Shown: positions 45,250 to 56,809, numbered from the stretch's first letter. The stretch is DNA of 64,000 nucleotides from JBBDMC01 sp963826055 (GCA_963826055.1 CAWGVO010000009.1:806001-870000), one strand, 5' to 3'. Notes: generated from the letters alone by a model not told the origin. Made by a program: numbers and translations.

Positions 45250-46857
45250 ATGTCCGTCGTCGAGACCAGGACCGGGGTTCCGGGCGTGGAAATCAGGGGT
45301 GCGTCGGGACCGCGCTACAACGAAATTCTCAACAGCGATACCTTGGCCTTCCTGGCGGAGCTCCACCGCAAATTCAATCCCTCGCGGCTGCGGCTGCTAT
45401 CACTGCGCGACGAACGCCAGCAGCGTCTGGATGCGGGTGGTCTGCCCGATTTCCTAGCCGAAACCGCCGATGTCCGCTCCAGCGACTGGACGGTCGCGCC
45501 AATGCCTGCCGACCTCAGCGACCGGCGGGTCGAGATCACCGGCCCGACCGACCGCAAGATGGTCATCAACGCGCTGAACAGCGGCGCCAGGGTGTTCATG
45601 GCCGATTTCGAGGACGCCAACTCGCCGACCTGGACCAACATGATCGAGGGTCAGATCAACCTGAAGGACCGCTGGGCGAACCGCATCGACTTCACCGACC
45701 CGGCGAGCGGCAAGGAATACAAGCTTTCGGCGAAGCCGGCGGTGCTCATGGTGCGGCCGCGCGGCTGGCATCTGTCGGAAGACCACCTCGTCGTCGATGG
45801 CGCCTCGATGTCGGGGAGCCTGTTCGATTTCGGCCTCTATTTCTTCCTCAACGCCAAAGCGACGCTCGCCGCCGGTACCGGTCCTTATTTCTATTTGCCG
45901 AAGATGGAGAGCCACCTCGAGGCGCGGCTGTGGAACGAGGTCTTCGTCCACGCCGAGCGGACCATCGGCATCCCGGTCGGCACGATAAAGGCCACCGTGC
46001 TGATCGAGACGCTGCCCGCCGCCTTCGAAATGGACGAGATCATTTACGAACTGCGCGACCACATGGCCGGTCTCAACTGCGGCCGCTGGGACTACATCTT
46101 CTCGTTCATCAAGACGCTCCGCAACAAGCCGGAGTACCTGCTGCCCGACCGCGGGCAGGTGGTCATGGGCAAGGCCTTTCTGCACGCTTACTCGGAACTG
46201 CTCATCAAGACCTGCCACCGGCGCGGCACCTTCGCCATGGGCGGCATGGCCGCCCAGATCCCCGATCGGCGCAACCCCGAAATCAACGAGGCGGCACTCG
46301 CCAAGGTGCGCGCCGACAAGGAACGCGAGGCGAAAGCCGGCCACGACGGCACCTGGGTTGCCCACCCGGACCTGGTGCCGGTGGCACTGGAGGTCTTCGA
46401 CAAGTTCATGCCGCAGCCGAACCAGCTCGACCGCATGCGCCAGGACGTGTCTGTCGACCAGAAGCAGCTGCTTGAAGTCCACCAGGGCACGCGGACCGAG
46501 AACGGCCTGCGCGAGAACATCCGCGTCGGCGTCCAGTACATCGAGGCGTGGCTGAGGGGCCGCGGCGCGGTCCCCCTCTACAATCTGATGGAGGACGCCG
46601 CCACGGCCGAAATCAGCCGCTCGCAGATCTGGCAGCAGCTCCACTTCAACGCCACCCTTGCCGACGGTCAGAAGGTGACGGTCGAACTGTTCGACAAATG
46701 CCTCGCCGAGGAGATGGAACGCGTCAAGGGCGAGATCGGCGAGAAGGCATACGCCGGCGGCCGCTTCGCGGAGGCGATCGAGCTGTTCCGGTCGCTGTCG
46801 ACCGCCAAGACCCTGTCGGCCTTCCTGACGCAGCCCGCCTATCGGCTGATCGTCTGA
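45250..46857 (+). CDS. aceB: Malate synthase A
   Basis: A 535-residue glyoxylate-bypass enzyme that condenses glyoxylate with acetyl-CoA to malate. The isoform A length and motifs fit: MADFEDANSPTWTNMIEGQI, RPRGWHLSEDHL, AGLNCGRWDYIFSFIKTLRN and FAMGGMAAQIPDRRNP. AGGAGGC precedes ATG 45250. With glcDEF in the same region, glycolate can go through glyoxylate to malate, so these genes form a functional group even though they are not one operon. No isocitrate lyase is seen. Confidence 0.96.
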   Translation: MSVVETRTGVPGVEIRGASGPRYNEILNSDTLAFLAELHRKFNPSRLRLLSLRDERQQRLDAGGLPDFLAETADVRSSDWTVAPMPADLSDRRVEITGPTDRKMVINALNSGARVFMADFEDANSPTWTNMIEGQINLKDRWANRIDFTDPASGKEYKLSAKPAVLMVRPRGWHLSEDHLVVDGASMSGSLFDFGLYFFLNAKATLAAGTGPYFYLPKMESHLEARLWNEVFVHAERTIGIPVGTIKATVLIETLPAAFEMDEIIYELRDHMAGLNCGRWDYIFSFIKTLRNKPEYLLPDRGQVVMGKAFLHAYSELLIKTCHRRGTFAMGGMAAQIPDRRNPEINEAALAKVRADKEREAKAGHDGTWVAHPDLVPVALEVFDKFMPQPNQLDRMRQDVSVDQKQLLEVHQGTRTENGLRENIRVGVQYIEAWLRGRGAVPLYNLMEDAATAEISRSQIWQQLHFNATLADGQKVTVELFDKCLAEEMERVKGEIGEKAYAGGRFAEAIELFRSLSTAKTLSAFLTQPAYRLIV

Positions 46858-48366
46858 CGTCCGGCCGGCGGCCGCTCGCGTTCGTCAGGCCGCTCTCGCC
46901 GCTTTCCGGCGTCGAGTGGCCCCTGAGCGGCCGCTCTTCCATCGCGATCATGCCTGCGACGCCCCAGCGCAAAGGCGACCGCTGCGGTCGTGAAGACGGC
47001 GCGAAACATGGGGGCGAAGTCCGTGCCTGCCTGAGCACCCTCCAGCACCAGCGCCCGGATCGACTGGTCGCCGTGCGCTCCCACCGACGCCAGGAAGACC
47101 GCGCTGAAGACGGCGACCAGGATGGCGCCGCCGAGCGAGCGGAAGAAATTCAGGAGCCCCGTCGCCGTGCCGATCTGGTGTTGCGGCACGGCGTTCTGGA
47201 TACACGTCGTTGTGACCGGGAAGATCGTGCCCAGTCCAAATCCGGCCACCGCAAACGCAACCTCGACCCACGTCAACGAGAACGACGTCGGCCAGACCGC
47301 CAGGACCGCCAAGGCGAGCCGTCGAGATCGCCAGACCGAGGACCGGCGCCCACTTGTACCTCGCGAAGTACATCATCACCCGTCCGGCGGCGGTGGCGCC
47401 GACGACCGTCCCGCCCATGAACGCGATCAGGCCGACGCCCGATTGCCCCGCGGTGAGGCCGAAAACCGCCTCGAAATAGAGCGGTATGAAGACCGTCAAT
47501 CCGATCATCGCACCGACGGTGAAGACGGTCGCGATCACGCCGTCGCGCACTACCGGGTTGGCGAGCACGCTGAGCGGGACGAACGGCTCCGGCGCTGTCG
47601 CAAGGCGGATGCCGAAAAGCACCCACGCCGCCAGGGACAGACCCGCCAGGCCGATGATCGGGGCCGACGCCCACGGATAGGTTGCGCCGCCCCAGGTCAG
47701 CATCAGCAGCAGCGCGACCGTTGCGATCACCATCAGCAGCGCGCCGACCGCGTCGACCCGGTGGGGCCGATCATGTCGCGGCAGCAGCTTGAGCACCCGG
47801 TTGGTCATCGCGTAGGCGGCGAGACCGAGCGGCAGGTTGATCCAGAAGATGAACGACCAGTGCAGGTATTCCGCGAAAAAGCCGCCGAGCACCGGGCCGG
47901 CGACGGATGCGGTGACGAACACGGAGGCGAAATAGGCCTGATACTTCCCGCGTTCGCGCGGAACGATCAGATCACCGACGATCGTCTGGGCGAGCGAGAT
48001 CAGGCCGCCACCGCCGAGCCCCTGCACGGCGCGCGCGGCGATGAGGACGAAGATGTTCCGCGACAGGGCCGCGGCGACCGAGCCGCCGAGGAAGACGGCG
48101 ATTGCCAGAAGCAGCATCGAGCGGCGGCCGTGAATGTCGCTGAGCTTGCCGTAGAGAGGCGTGACCGCCGTCGAAGTGACCAGGTAGGCGCTGATCACCC
48201 ACGACAGGTTCCGCACGTCGTTCACCTCGCGGCCGATGGTGGGCAATGCGGTCGCGACAATGGTCTGGTCGAGCGCCGCAAGCAGCATGGCAAGCACGAT
48301 CCCGAACATGATCATGCGGATTTGCGCGTGGCTGAGTGCCCCGGCTGAAGCGAGAGGTTGGCTCAT
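46839..48366 (-). CDS. MFS transporter, DHA2 (EmrB/QacA) family, frameshifted
   Basis: A drug:proton antiporter of the 14-helix class. The start at ATG 48366 leads to LDQTIVATALPTIGREV (motif D1) and WVISAYLVTSTAVTPLYGKL, then GKLSDIHGRRSMLL (motif A) and LGGFFAEYLHWSFIFWINLP (motif C-like). The frame changes near 47315, where AFAVAGFGLGTIFPVTTTCI follows. Near 46970 another frame gives a typical end, GMIAMEERPLRG, so a further break is likely and the exact stop is uncertain. The 3' end overlaps aceB slightly. Substrate is unknown; efflux is inferred from the family. Confidence 0.85.
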
Positions 48367-48480
48367 TTTGCCTTGGGTCTGCTGCGACGCGGCTTCGCGA
48401 GCGCGCCATCGCACATAAGGTGGTTATCCGCTCATGCGAGAAGCATGGGCGGACCGCCTTTAGCAGACTATTTCGAGCGG

Positions 48481-48516
48481 GAAAACAGGTCCGGCGGCGC
48501 CGATGACGCCGCCGGA
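48481..48516 (-). terminator. Rho-independent terminator of the first L,D-transpeptidase gene
   Basis: A perfect 10-bp stem (TCCGGCGGCG at 48490-48499 with CGCCGCCGGA at 48507-48516) is followed on the minus strand by CCTGTTTTC, a short T run. Confidence 0.7.
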
Positions 48517-48529
48517 TAGGTCGGGACGA

Positions 48530-49201
48530 CTAGAGGACGATGACCTTGGCGCCGACGCTGGCGCGTTTGTAAAGGTCGATGACGTCGTCGTCGACGAGAC
48601 GGATGCAGCCCGACGATACATTGAGACCGATCGTCCACGGCTCGCTGGTGCCGTGGATGCGGTAACCGGAGTCGCCGCCGCGGTTGTAGAGGTAGAGGGC
48701 GCGCGCACCGAGCGGATTGCCCTTGCCGCCTTCCATGTACACCGGCAGCGTGTGCCCGCGCTTCGCCTCGCGCGCGATCATCTCGGGCGGCGGCCGCCAG
48801 GCCGGCCATTCCTGCTTGTCGCCGATGCGCACGGTTCCCGCCCAGCCGAAGCCGGTGCGACCGACGCCGACGCCATAGCGCACGGCGCGATTGTTACCGA
48901 GCACGAAGTAAAGGAAATGCGCCTTCGTATCGACGATGATGGTGCCCGCGTCTTCGTTAGTCGTGTAGCGCACCGTCTGCCGGCGGAACTGCCACGGCAC
49001 CACCCGCGAACGCGGCACGTCCTCTGGATAAAGGACCGTGTTGGGGGCTGCGTAGCTGGCGGGTGTCGTTGCCGCTGATCCCGTAGCCATCTGCGATGGA
49101 CCCGGGAACAGCGTCTGCAGGAAGCCCTCCGCCCGGGCGATGCCGCCCGTGGAGACGGCCGCCACAAGCGCCGCCGCGAAAATCACTTTGCTTTTGAACA
49201 T
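48530..49201 (-). CDS. L,D-transpeptidase (YkuD family), secreted
   Basis: A 223-residue exported enzyme with a signal peptide (VIFAAALVAAVSTGGIARA). The YkuD core is clear: IHGTSEPWTIG and SSGCIRLVDDDVIDLY, with the catalytic Cys preceded by SSG. It forms 3-3 cross-links in peptidoglycan or attaches proteins to it. ATG 49201 is chosen over a longer frame starting in the next gene. A paralogue of the same fold follows upstream on the same strand, giving a tandem pair. Confidence 0.93.
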   Translation of the reverse strand: MFKSKVIFAAALVAAVSTGGIARAEGFLQTLFPGPSQMATGSAATTPASYAAPNTVLYPEDVPRSRVVPWQFRRQTVRYTTNEDAGTIIVDTKAHFLYFVLGNNRAVRYGVGVGRTGFGWAGTVRIGDKQEWPAWRPPPEMIAREAKRGHTLPVYMEGGKGNPLGARALYLYNRGGDSGYRIHGTSEPWTIGLNVSSGCIRLVDDDVIDLYKRASVGAKVIVL

Positions 49202-49392
49202 ACTACTGCCCCACTTTTCCCTTTCCCCAAGCGGCGGTCGGATCCCGGCCGATCGCCAACCCAACGATACGAATCTGCCGGCCGCCGGGCAACCGGTCAA
49301 CAAGTCACGACATGGTGAGGTGCGGGCCGCCCGCGCAAAGTCACGGGCGGCCACGTCCCCAGCGGCCTTTGCCGGCCGCTCCCCCCGTTTCC

Positions 49393-50070
49393 TTAGATCA
49401 CGATCACCCTGGTTCCGACGCCGACGCGGTCGTAAAGGTCGATGACGTCCTCGTTCCGCATGCGGATGCAGCCCGAAGACACCGCCTGGCCGATGGTCCA
49501 GGGCTGGTTGGAGCCGTGAATCCGGTAAAGGGTCGAGCCGAGGTAGAGCGCCCGCGCGCCGAGCGGATTGTCGACGCCGCCGGCCATGTGATCCGGCAAT
49601 CCGGCCTGGCGCGCGTGCATCTGCGGGGGTGGCGTCCAATCCGGCCATTCGGCCTTTCGGGTAACCTCGTGAACCCCCGCCCACTCGAAGCCGGGGCGGC
49701 CGACGCCGACGCCGTAGCGCTTGGCCTTGCCGCCGTCGAGAATGAGGTAGAGGTAGCGCGCCTCCGTATCGATGATGATGGTCCCTGCCGGCTCGTGCGG
49801 TCGTGTAGTGCGACCGTCCGTGGCAGGAAAGCCGGGTCGATGGGGCGCGCGTAGCGGATCGGCGCCGCGGCGGGCGCGCCGCGCTTCAGCGTTGCGTCGG
49901 CGAGGCCGATGTGATGGCCGCGCTTGAGCTGGATCACCCACGGGCTGGTGAGGTCGGCGCCGATGGTCGCCGGCGCCTGGCGTCGCGATCGGGCCGGCAA
50001 CGACCGGGCCGGCGACAATGAGCGGGAGCCCGGCGAGAGCAGCGGCAAGGAAAACTCGGTTCATCGACAT
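49393..50070 (-). CDS. L,D-transpeptidase paralogue (YkuD family), frameshifted
   Basis: A second secreted YkuD enzyme. ATG 50070 opens SMNRVFLAAALAGLPLIVAG, a signal peptide. The frame changes near 49985, runs through ADLTSPWVIQLKRGHHIGLA, and returns near 49795 to GTIIIDTEARYLYLIL. The catalytic region is IHGSNQPWTIG ... SSGCIRMRNEDVIDLY. With the frame restored, the protein aligns well with the neighbour at 48530-49201, so this is a tandem duplication. The pair may have separate roles in cell-wall remodelling. Confidence 0.85.
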   Translation of the reverse strand: MSMNRVFLAAALAGLPLIVAGPVVAGPIATPGAGDHRRRPHQPVGDPAQARPSHRPRRRNAEARRARRGADPLRAPHRPGFPATDGRTTRPHEPAGTIIIDTEARYLYLILDGGKAKRYGVGVGRPGFEWAGVHEVTRKAEWPDWTPPPQMHARQAGLPDHMAGGVDNPLGARALYLGSTLYRIHGSNQPWTIGQAVSSGCIRMRNEDVIDLYDRVGVGTRVIVI

Positions 50071-50235
50071 CGACTCGCTACAAAGCGTCAACAAACGGGG
50101 CTCGCCCCGCAGGGGAAGGAAACCGGGCCTGGTTGACGCCTTGGAGCTATTGTCGTTGGACCGTTTCCGCGATGGGGACGGTAGTGCCGCCGATTCCAAC
50201 CGAATGGTGAATCGTTGGTAGCCGTTCGCGTCTAT

Positions 50236-50278
50236 GGCTAATGAAGGGTTGGCGAGCGTGGCTAACGAACGGTTAGCG
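50236..50278. repeat. Two imperfect 19-bp palindromic elements, 24-bp period
   Basis: GGCTAATGAAGGGTTGGCG (50236-50254) and GGCTAACGAACGGTTAGCG (50260-50278) match at 16 of 19 bases. The second is a near-perfect palindrome (GCTAAC-GAACG-GTTAGC). Spaced about two helical turns apart before the tag gene, they look like tandem operators. Confidence 0.55.
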
Positions 50279-50316
50279 TGCGCATCGTTTTCAGGGTCGG
50301 CGCGGGAGGCAGGGAC

Positions 50317-50954
50317 ATGGCGGAGCGCGAAGGGCTTGTTGTCGGTGCCGACGGCAAGCGGCGCTGCTTCTGGGGACACAGCCCGGCCGAGTACGCCGCC
50401 TATCACGACAACGAGTGGGGCCGGCCGATGGCCGACGACCGCCGCCTGTTCGAAAAGATATGCCTGGAGGGCTTTCAGGCCGGCCTGTCGTGGCTGACGA
50501 TCCTGAGGAAGCGCGAGCACTTCCGCTCCGCCTTCGCCGGCTTCGACTTCGAGCGCGTGGCGCGTTTCGGCGCCCGCGACGTCGATCGCCTTGTCGCCGA
50601 CCCCGGCATCGTGCGCCACCGCGGCAAGATCGAATCGGTGATCAACAACGCCAGGCGGGCGGTCGATCTCGCCGGCGAGAACGGATCGCTGGCGGCCTTC
50701 TTCTGGCGTTACGAGCCGGCGCCGAAATCGCGACCGCGGCGGCTCGACCGCGCCGACGCTCGCGACCCTGTCGACCACGCCCGAATCGGTCGCGCTATCG
50801 AAGGATTTGAAGAAGCTGGGGCTGGACCTTCGTCGGCCCGACCACCGTCTACGCCTTCATGCAGGCGATGGGACTGGTCAACGACCACCTCGACGGCTGC
50901 TTCTGTCGCGCCGCCGTCGAACGCGAGCGCAAGGCTTTCGCGCGTCCCCGGTAG
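50317..50954 (+). CDS. tag: DNA-3-methyladenine glycosylase I, frameshifted
   Basis: Removes 3-methyladenine from alkylated DNA. ATG 50317 after GGGAGGCAGGG gives RCFWGHS and YAAYHDNEWGRP, with the Cys and His zinc ligands of Tag. FQAGLSWLTILRKREHFRSA is the helical core. The frame changes near 50750 (TLATLSTTPESVALSKDLKK) and near 50818 (WTFVGPTTVYAFMQAMGLVN), and the end carries NDHLDGCFC, the remaining zinc ligands. Upstream lie two palindromic elements, possibly operators. Confidence 0.88.
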
Positions 50955-50972
50955 GGGCCGCGGCGCGGCGAA

Positions 50973-51134
50973 TCAGCGCTGTTGCGCCAATTCGACCGCG
51001 CGCCGGGCGATGTCTTCGCGGCGGAGCCCGATGTCGGCCAGCTGGCGGTCGCTCATCTGGTAGAGCGCGCGATGAAAGCGAGCCACCCTGACGCCTTCGC
51101 TGAAGCCTGCAAAAATCTTGGAGAACGTGTTCAT
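50973..51134 (-). CDS. Small DUF1127 domain protein (53 residues)
   Basis: The frame MNTFSKIFAGFSEGVRVARF, HRALYQMSDRQLADIGLRRE, DIARRAVELAQQR is a full short DUF1127 (YjiS-like) protein. AGGAG lies seven bases before ATG 51134. Such proteins are abundant in Alphaproteobacteria and are linked to stress, small-RNA or phosphate regulation, sometimes binding RNA. It is convergent with tag, 18 bp apart, and sits beside the his operon without being part of it. A longer relative lies at 28538. Confidence 0.85.
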   Translation of the reverse strand: MNTFSKIFAGFSEGVRVARFHRALYQMSDRQLADIGLRREDIARRAVELAQQR

Positions 51135-51227
51135 GGCATTGCTCCTGGTTACAGGCGGGAGATAGTCGCGCCGTAGCCATGCGAAAAGTGCATGTTGTGC
51201 AATGCAGCAATGCGGCTGGAGCGGAGG

Positions 51228-51950
51228 TTAGCCCGACCTGGAGCGTTCGACGGCCGCCTTGAGCCGGGCGAGAATGGCGCGGAGCGCCTCGTTTTGCCGC
51301 CCGTTCCACGAGGCAGCCCGGCTGGCGACCAGGTAAGCCTGCGAACGCAGGATGACCCCGTCGGACAGCACCTTGAGCCCGTTGGCCTTGAGCGTCGCGC
51401 CGGTCGAGGTGATGTCGACGATGAGGTCGGCGGCGCCGGAAGCGGGCGCTCCTTCCGTGGCGCCGAGGCTTTCGACGATCTTGTAGTCGGCAATGCCGTG
51501 GCCGGCGAAAAAGCGCCGCGTGATGTTGATGTACTTGGTGGCGACCGTCAGCCGGCGCCCGTGGCGGGGCCGGAAATCGGCGGCGACGTCATCGAGATCG
51601 GCCATGGTGGCGACGTCGACCCAGGGTTCCGGCACCGCCACCACAACCGTGCAGTGACCGAAGCCGAGCGGCGCCACCAACTCCACCTGCGTGCGCCAGT
51701 CGACGACGGTCTCCTCGACCTGGTCGCGGCCGGTGATGCCGAGATGCACCGCGCCGGCACCGACCTCGCGGGCGATTTCGGGCGCTGAGAGGTAGGCGAC
51801 CTCGAGGTCCGGGATACCCTCGATGCGGCCACGGTAGCTGCGCTCGCTGCCGGCGGGGGCCATGGTCAGGCCGGCGCGCGCGAAGAACGCCCGCGAATCC
51901 TCCTGCAGCCGGCCCTTCGACGGCACGGCGAGGATGAGCGGCGCGCTCAT
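51228..51950 (-). CDS. hisG: ATP phosphoribosyltransferase, short form
   Basis: The first enzyme of histidine biosynthesis, joining ATP and PRPP. The 240-residue length is the short HisG form lacking the C-terminal regulatory domain; it needs HisZ, encoded just upstream. Motifs are AVPSKGRLQEDSRAFF, DLEVAYLSAPEIAREVGAGA, LGITGRDQVEE and DITSTGATLKANGLKVL. ATG 51950 overlaps the hisZ stop (ATGA). Order hisS-hisZ-hisG is usual in Alphaproteobacteria. Confidence 0.95.
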   Translation of the reverse strand: MSAPLILAVPSKGRLQEDSRAFFARAGLTMAPAGSERSYRGRIEGIPDLEVAYLSAPEIAREVGAGAVHLGITGRDQVEETVVDWRTQVELVAPLGFGHCTVVVAVPEPWVDVATMADLDDVAADFRPRHGRRLTVATKYINITRRFFAGHGIADYKIVESLGATEGAPASGAADLIVDITSTGATLKANGLKVLSDGVILRSQAYLVASRAASWNGRQNEALRAILARLKAAVERSRSG

Positions 51951-53109
51951 TGACGGCCTCCGATCCGATCGAGCCAGATGGCGAAGCCGACCGCCGGCAC
52001 CGTGCCGATGCCCCCCGCCTGCTTCGGGTGAGGGATGAGCGCCATCAGCCGGTCGTAGCGGCCACCGCCGATAACCGCTCCGACAGTGGACCGCTTGCCG
52101 CGGTGAAATTCGAAGACAAAGCCGGAGTAGTAGTCGAGGCGCCGGCCGAAGTCGGCGGCAAAGGAGAGCCGGTCGACGTCGATCCGCCGCTTGGCGAAGG
52201 CATCGACCCGCCGCTGGAAGCGGTCGACCGCCTTGGCGATGTCGAGCCCGGCGCTCGCGGCAAGCGCGCCAATCTCCGTCGATCGCTTTCGACGGCGAGC
52301 CTGCGATGGCGAGGAACTCGGTCAGCACCGTGGCGGCGCGCGTGTCGATGCCCTCGGCGAGCACGGCCTTTTCCACGAAACGGTCGGCGATCTCGCCGGC
52401 CGTCCGTCCGCCGATGACGCCGAGGCCGGTGGCGGCGAACAGCTCCGCCACGACCCCCTCGACCGTTGCCCGGTCGGCGTCGGCAAGCGCGGCCAGCGCT
52501 TCGTCATCGTCGTTCGCCGGCGTGGCGGCTCTCGCCGTTGGCCTCGCCGATCAGCGCCTTCAGCCGGTTCGGATCGCCGAACGAGCGGGCGAGGCGCCGC
52601 CGCCACGGCTCGCTGAGGCCGAGGGCGGCGAGCACCGCCGCGAACAGGCCGGAGTCGCCGACGCGCACGAATGGCCGCGCCAGACCCAGTTCCTTTGCCG
52701 CCGCGAAGGCGAGGGCGAGGACGTCGGCGTCGGCGGCGATGCTGTCGGTGCGGCCGATCGATTCGACGCCGGCCTGGAGGAATTCGCCGGGGTCCTTGCC
52801 GCGCTGGCGGAACACCGGGCCGAGGTAGGCGTAGTCGGCGCGGCGCTTGGGCGTGCCGGTGGCGAGGTGATGGAGGCAGACGGGGATGGTGTAGTCGGGC
52901 CTCAGCGCCAGTTCGTTACCGTCGGCGCTGGTCAGGAACAGCCGCCGGCGCAGGTCCTCGCCGGCGACCTCCACGAAGACGCTCGGCGTCGTAGAGTGAT
53001 CGGCGGCTCGACGAAGGCGTAGCCGGCATCGGCGATGAGGGCGCGCAGCGCGGCGTAGGCGTCGCGGGGTTCGCTGCTGGCCTGCGGCGCGCGTTTTCGC
53101 CGCGCTCAT
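51947..53109 (-). CDS. hisZ: ATP phosphoribosyltransferase regulatory subunit HisZ, frameshifted
   Basis: A catalytically inactive HisRS-like protein needed for activity and histidine feedback of short HisG. Recognisable segments lie in several frames: RDAYAALRALIADAGYAFVE, then TSADGNELALRPDYTIPVCL and QAGVESIGRTDSIAADADVL, then AELFAATGLGVIGGRTAGEI, then GRRLDYYSGFVFEFHRG, GGGRYDRLMALIPHP. Frame changes are near 53075, 52995, 52510 and 52275. The order and length fit HisZ well, so sequence errors are the likely cause. It overlaps hisS and hisG at its ends. Confidence 0.88.
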
Positions 53110-54677
53110 GGCGGGCGACGCTCGCCGCGGCCGAGGAGGCGGTTGACCGCCTCGACCAGGTCGGCCTCGGCGACTTCTTCCTGGCCCGGCCGCTCCTCGC
53201 GCCACTGGACGTTGTCGGCGACGCCGGCCGAAAGCTTCTTGCCGAGCGCGAGGTCCTTGATCTGGACGACGCCGCGCTTCTTCTCGTCCTCGCCCTGGAT
53301 GATGGCGAGGGGGGCGTTCCGCCGGTCGGCGTACTTCATCTGCGCGCGCATGCCGGACTCGCCGAGGTACATCTCGGCGGGAACCTCGGCGGCGCGCAGC
53401 CGCGACACCATCTGCTGGTAGTCGGCGATGCGCTCGCGGTCCATCACCAGCACGACCACCGGGCCGGTGTCGGCGCCCTCGGTCTGACCGAGGGCGGCGA
53501 GCGCCGCCTGCAGGCGCGAGACGCCGAGGGAGAAGCCGGTGGCGGGCACGTTCTCGCCCATGAAGCGGCCGACGAGGCCGTCGTAGCGCCCGCCGCCGCC
53601 GACCGAGCCGAAACGGACCGGGCGGCCATGGTCGTCCTTGATCTCGAAGGTGAGGTCCGCCTCGAACACGGCGCCGGTGTAGTACTCGAGGCCGCGGACG
53701 ACTGAGGAATCGATCCGTATGCGATCGGTCCATACCCGGCAGCTTCGCACGACGGCCGCGAGTTCCTCAAGTTCGTCGAAGTCCGTCGCGAGCTCGTCGG
53801 CTAGTCGCCGAACTGCACTGGCGGAGTCAGCTACGATCGTGCGAAGTTGCTCGCAGCGACGATGTTTCTCGACCGCGGGCCATCATCCGTCAAAGCGATG
53901 GTCTCGTCTGAATATCGCGAGCCTGGTTGCACCATCGGCGTCAGACACCGATCGACGAGCAGGATCGCTGTCCGCTTGCTCGTGATCAAGTCCCGCACCC
54001 TTGGTGAAATCACCGCTCTCGTCCGTGCGTCCCTGTGCCGAGCAACAGGCGCACGCCCTCGATGCCCGAGCCGGTCGTAGCTTGTCGATCGCCCTCAGCA
54101 CCGTCAGCTTCTGGTGCTCGTCGGTGACGCCGATCGCCTCCATCACCCCGTCGAGCACTTTCCGCGAGTTGACCTTGATGACGTACTGGCCGCGCTTGAT
54201 GCCGAGTTCTTCCATGGCGTCCGCCGCCATCATGCACATCTCGGCGTCGGCGGCGGGCGAGGCGGCGCCGACCGTGTCGGCGTCGACCTGCATGAACTGG
54301 CGGAAGCGGCCCGGCCCCGGCTTCTCGTTGCGGAACACCCAGCCCCAGCGGTAGCTGCGGTAGGGCTTCGGCAGCCGCTCCCAATTTTCGGCGACGGTGC
54401 GGGCGAGGGGGGCGGTGAGGTCGTAGCGCAGCGACAGCCACTGCTCGTCGTCGTCCTGGAACGAGAACACGCCCTCGTTCGGCCGGTCCTGGTCGGGCAG
54501 GAACTTGCCGAGCGCGTCGGAGTACTCGATGAGCGGCGTCTCCACCGGCTCGAAGCCGTAGCGCTCGTAGACCCGGCGGATGCGCGCCACCATCTTCTCG
54601 CTCGCGCGAATCTCGGCGGCGGTCCGGTCGGCGAGCCCGCGTGGCAGGCGGGCCTTGAGCTTGTCGTCCTTGCTCAC
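53106..54677 (-). CDS. hisS: Histidine--tRNA ligase, frameshifted in the middle
   Basis: An essential class II synthetase charging tRNA-His. GTG 54677 gives SKDDKLKARLPRGLADRTAA. Class II motifs are intact: EPVETPLIEYSDALGKFL (motif 1), GWVFRNEKPGPGRFRQF (motif 2), VVRGLEYYTGAVFEADLTF (HisA) and FGSVGGGGRYDGL (motif 3). Frame shifts near 54060-54030 affect LGIEGVRLLLGTG. From about 53990 to 53780 the conserved order (GAGLDHEQAD, then LRTIVADSASAVRRLADELA) is broken by an in-frame TGA at 53883-53885. This segment is less GC-rich than its surroundings. Compensating indels probably explain it; selenocysteine is not expected. A terminator for groESL precedes it. Confidence 0.88.
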
Positions 54678-54762
54678 GTTTTCATGTCTTCTTCGGCTGG
54701 GCGCGAAAAACCGCCGGCTTCCTAACCCGGCGACCATGCTCGCGGCAAACGATTCCACCCTT

Positions 54763-54795
54763 GAAAAGAAAAAGGGCCGCCCGAGGGCGGCCCTT
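54763..54795 (-). terminator. Rho-independent terminator of groESL
   Basis: A perfect 10-bp stem (AAGGGCCGCC at 54772-54781, GGCGGCCCTT at 54786-54795), which on the minus strand is followed by TTTTTCTTTTC. It lies 26 bp after the groL stop. Confidence 0.9.
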
Positions 54796-54820
54796 CCATG
54801 TCTTGATCGGCAATATGGAC

Positions 54821-56459
<1,639 letters not shown>

Positions 56460-56494
56460 TGCTGTTGTTTCCCTTTAACTGGTCTCGTTTCGCG

Positions 56495-56809
56495 TCAGGC
56501 TGCCTTGCGGCCCGCCGACTTTCCTTCGATGACCCCCATGACGTCGGACTCCTTCATGATCAGGTAGTCCTGGCCGTCGATCTTGACTTCCGTGCCCGAC
56601 CATTTGCCGAACAGGATGCGGTCGCCGGCCTTGACGTCGAGCGGGATGAGCTTGCCGGTCTCGTCGCGGCCACCGGGGCCGACGGCGACGATCTCGCCTT
56701 CCTGGGGCTTCTCCTTGGCGGTGTCGGGAATGATGATGCCGCCGGCGGTCCGCTCTTCGGACTCGAGCCGGCGAACGACCACGCGGTCGTGGAGAGGGCG
56801 GAATTTCAT
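56495..56809 (-). CDS. groES: Co-chaperonin GroES (10 kDa)
   Basis: A 104-residue heptameric lid for GroEL. MKFRPLHDRVVVRRLESEER and GGIIIPDTAKEKPQEGEIVA (containing the mobile loop) are canonical, as is ILFGKWSGTEVKIDGQDYLI. ATG 56809 is the normal start. First gene of groESL, controlled by a CIRCE element 62 bp upstream, so it should be heat-shock induced through HrcA. Confidence 0.97.
   Translation of the reverse strand: MKFRPLHDRVVVRRLESEERTAGGIIIPDTAKEKPQEGEIVAVGPGGRDETGKLIPLDVKAGDRILFGKWSGTEVKIDGQDYLIMKESDVMGVIEGKSAGRKAA

Noticed and set aside
53883..53885. Selenocysteine or programmed recoding at the hisS TGA
   Set aside because: HisRS does not use selenocysteine, and neighbouring frames show indel-type breaks; sequence error is simpler.
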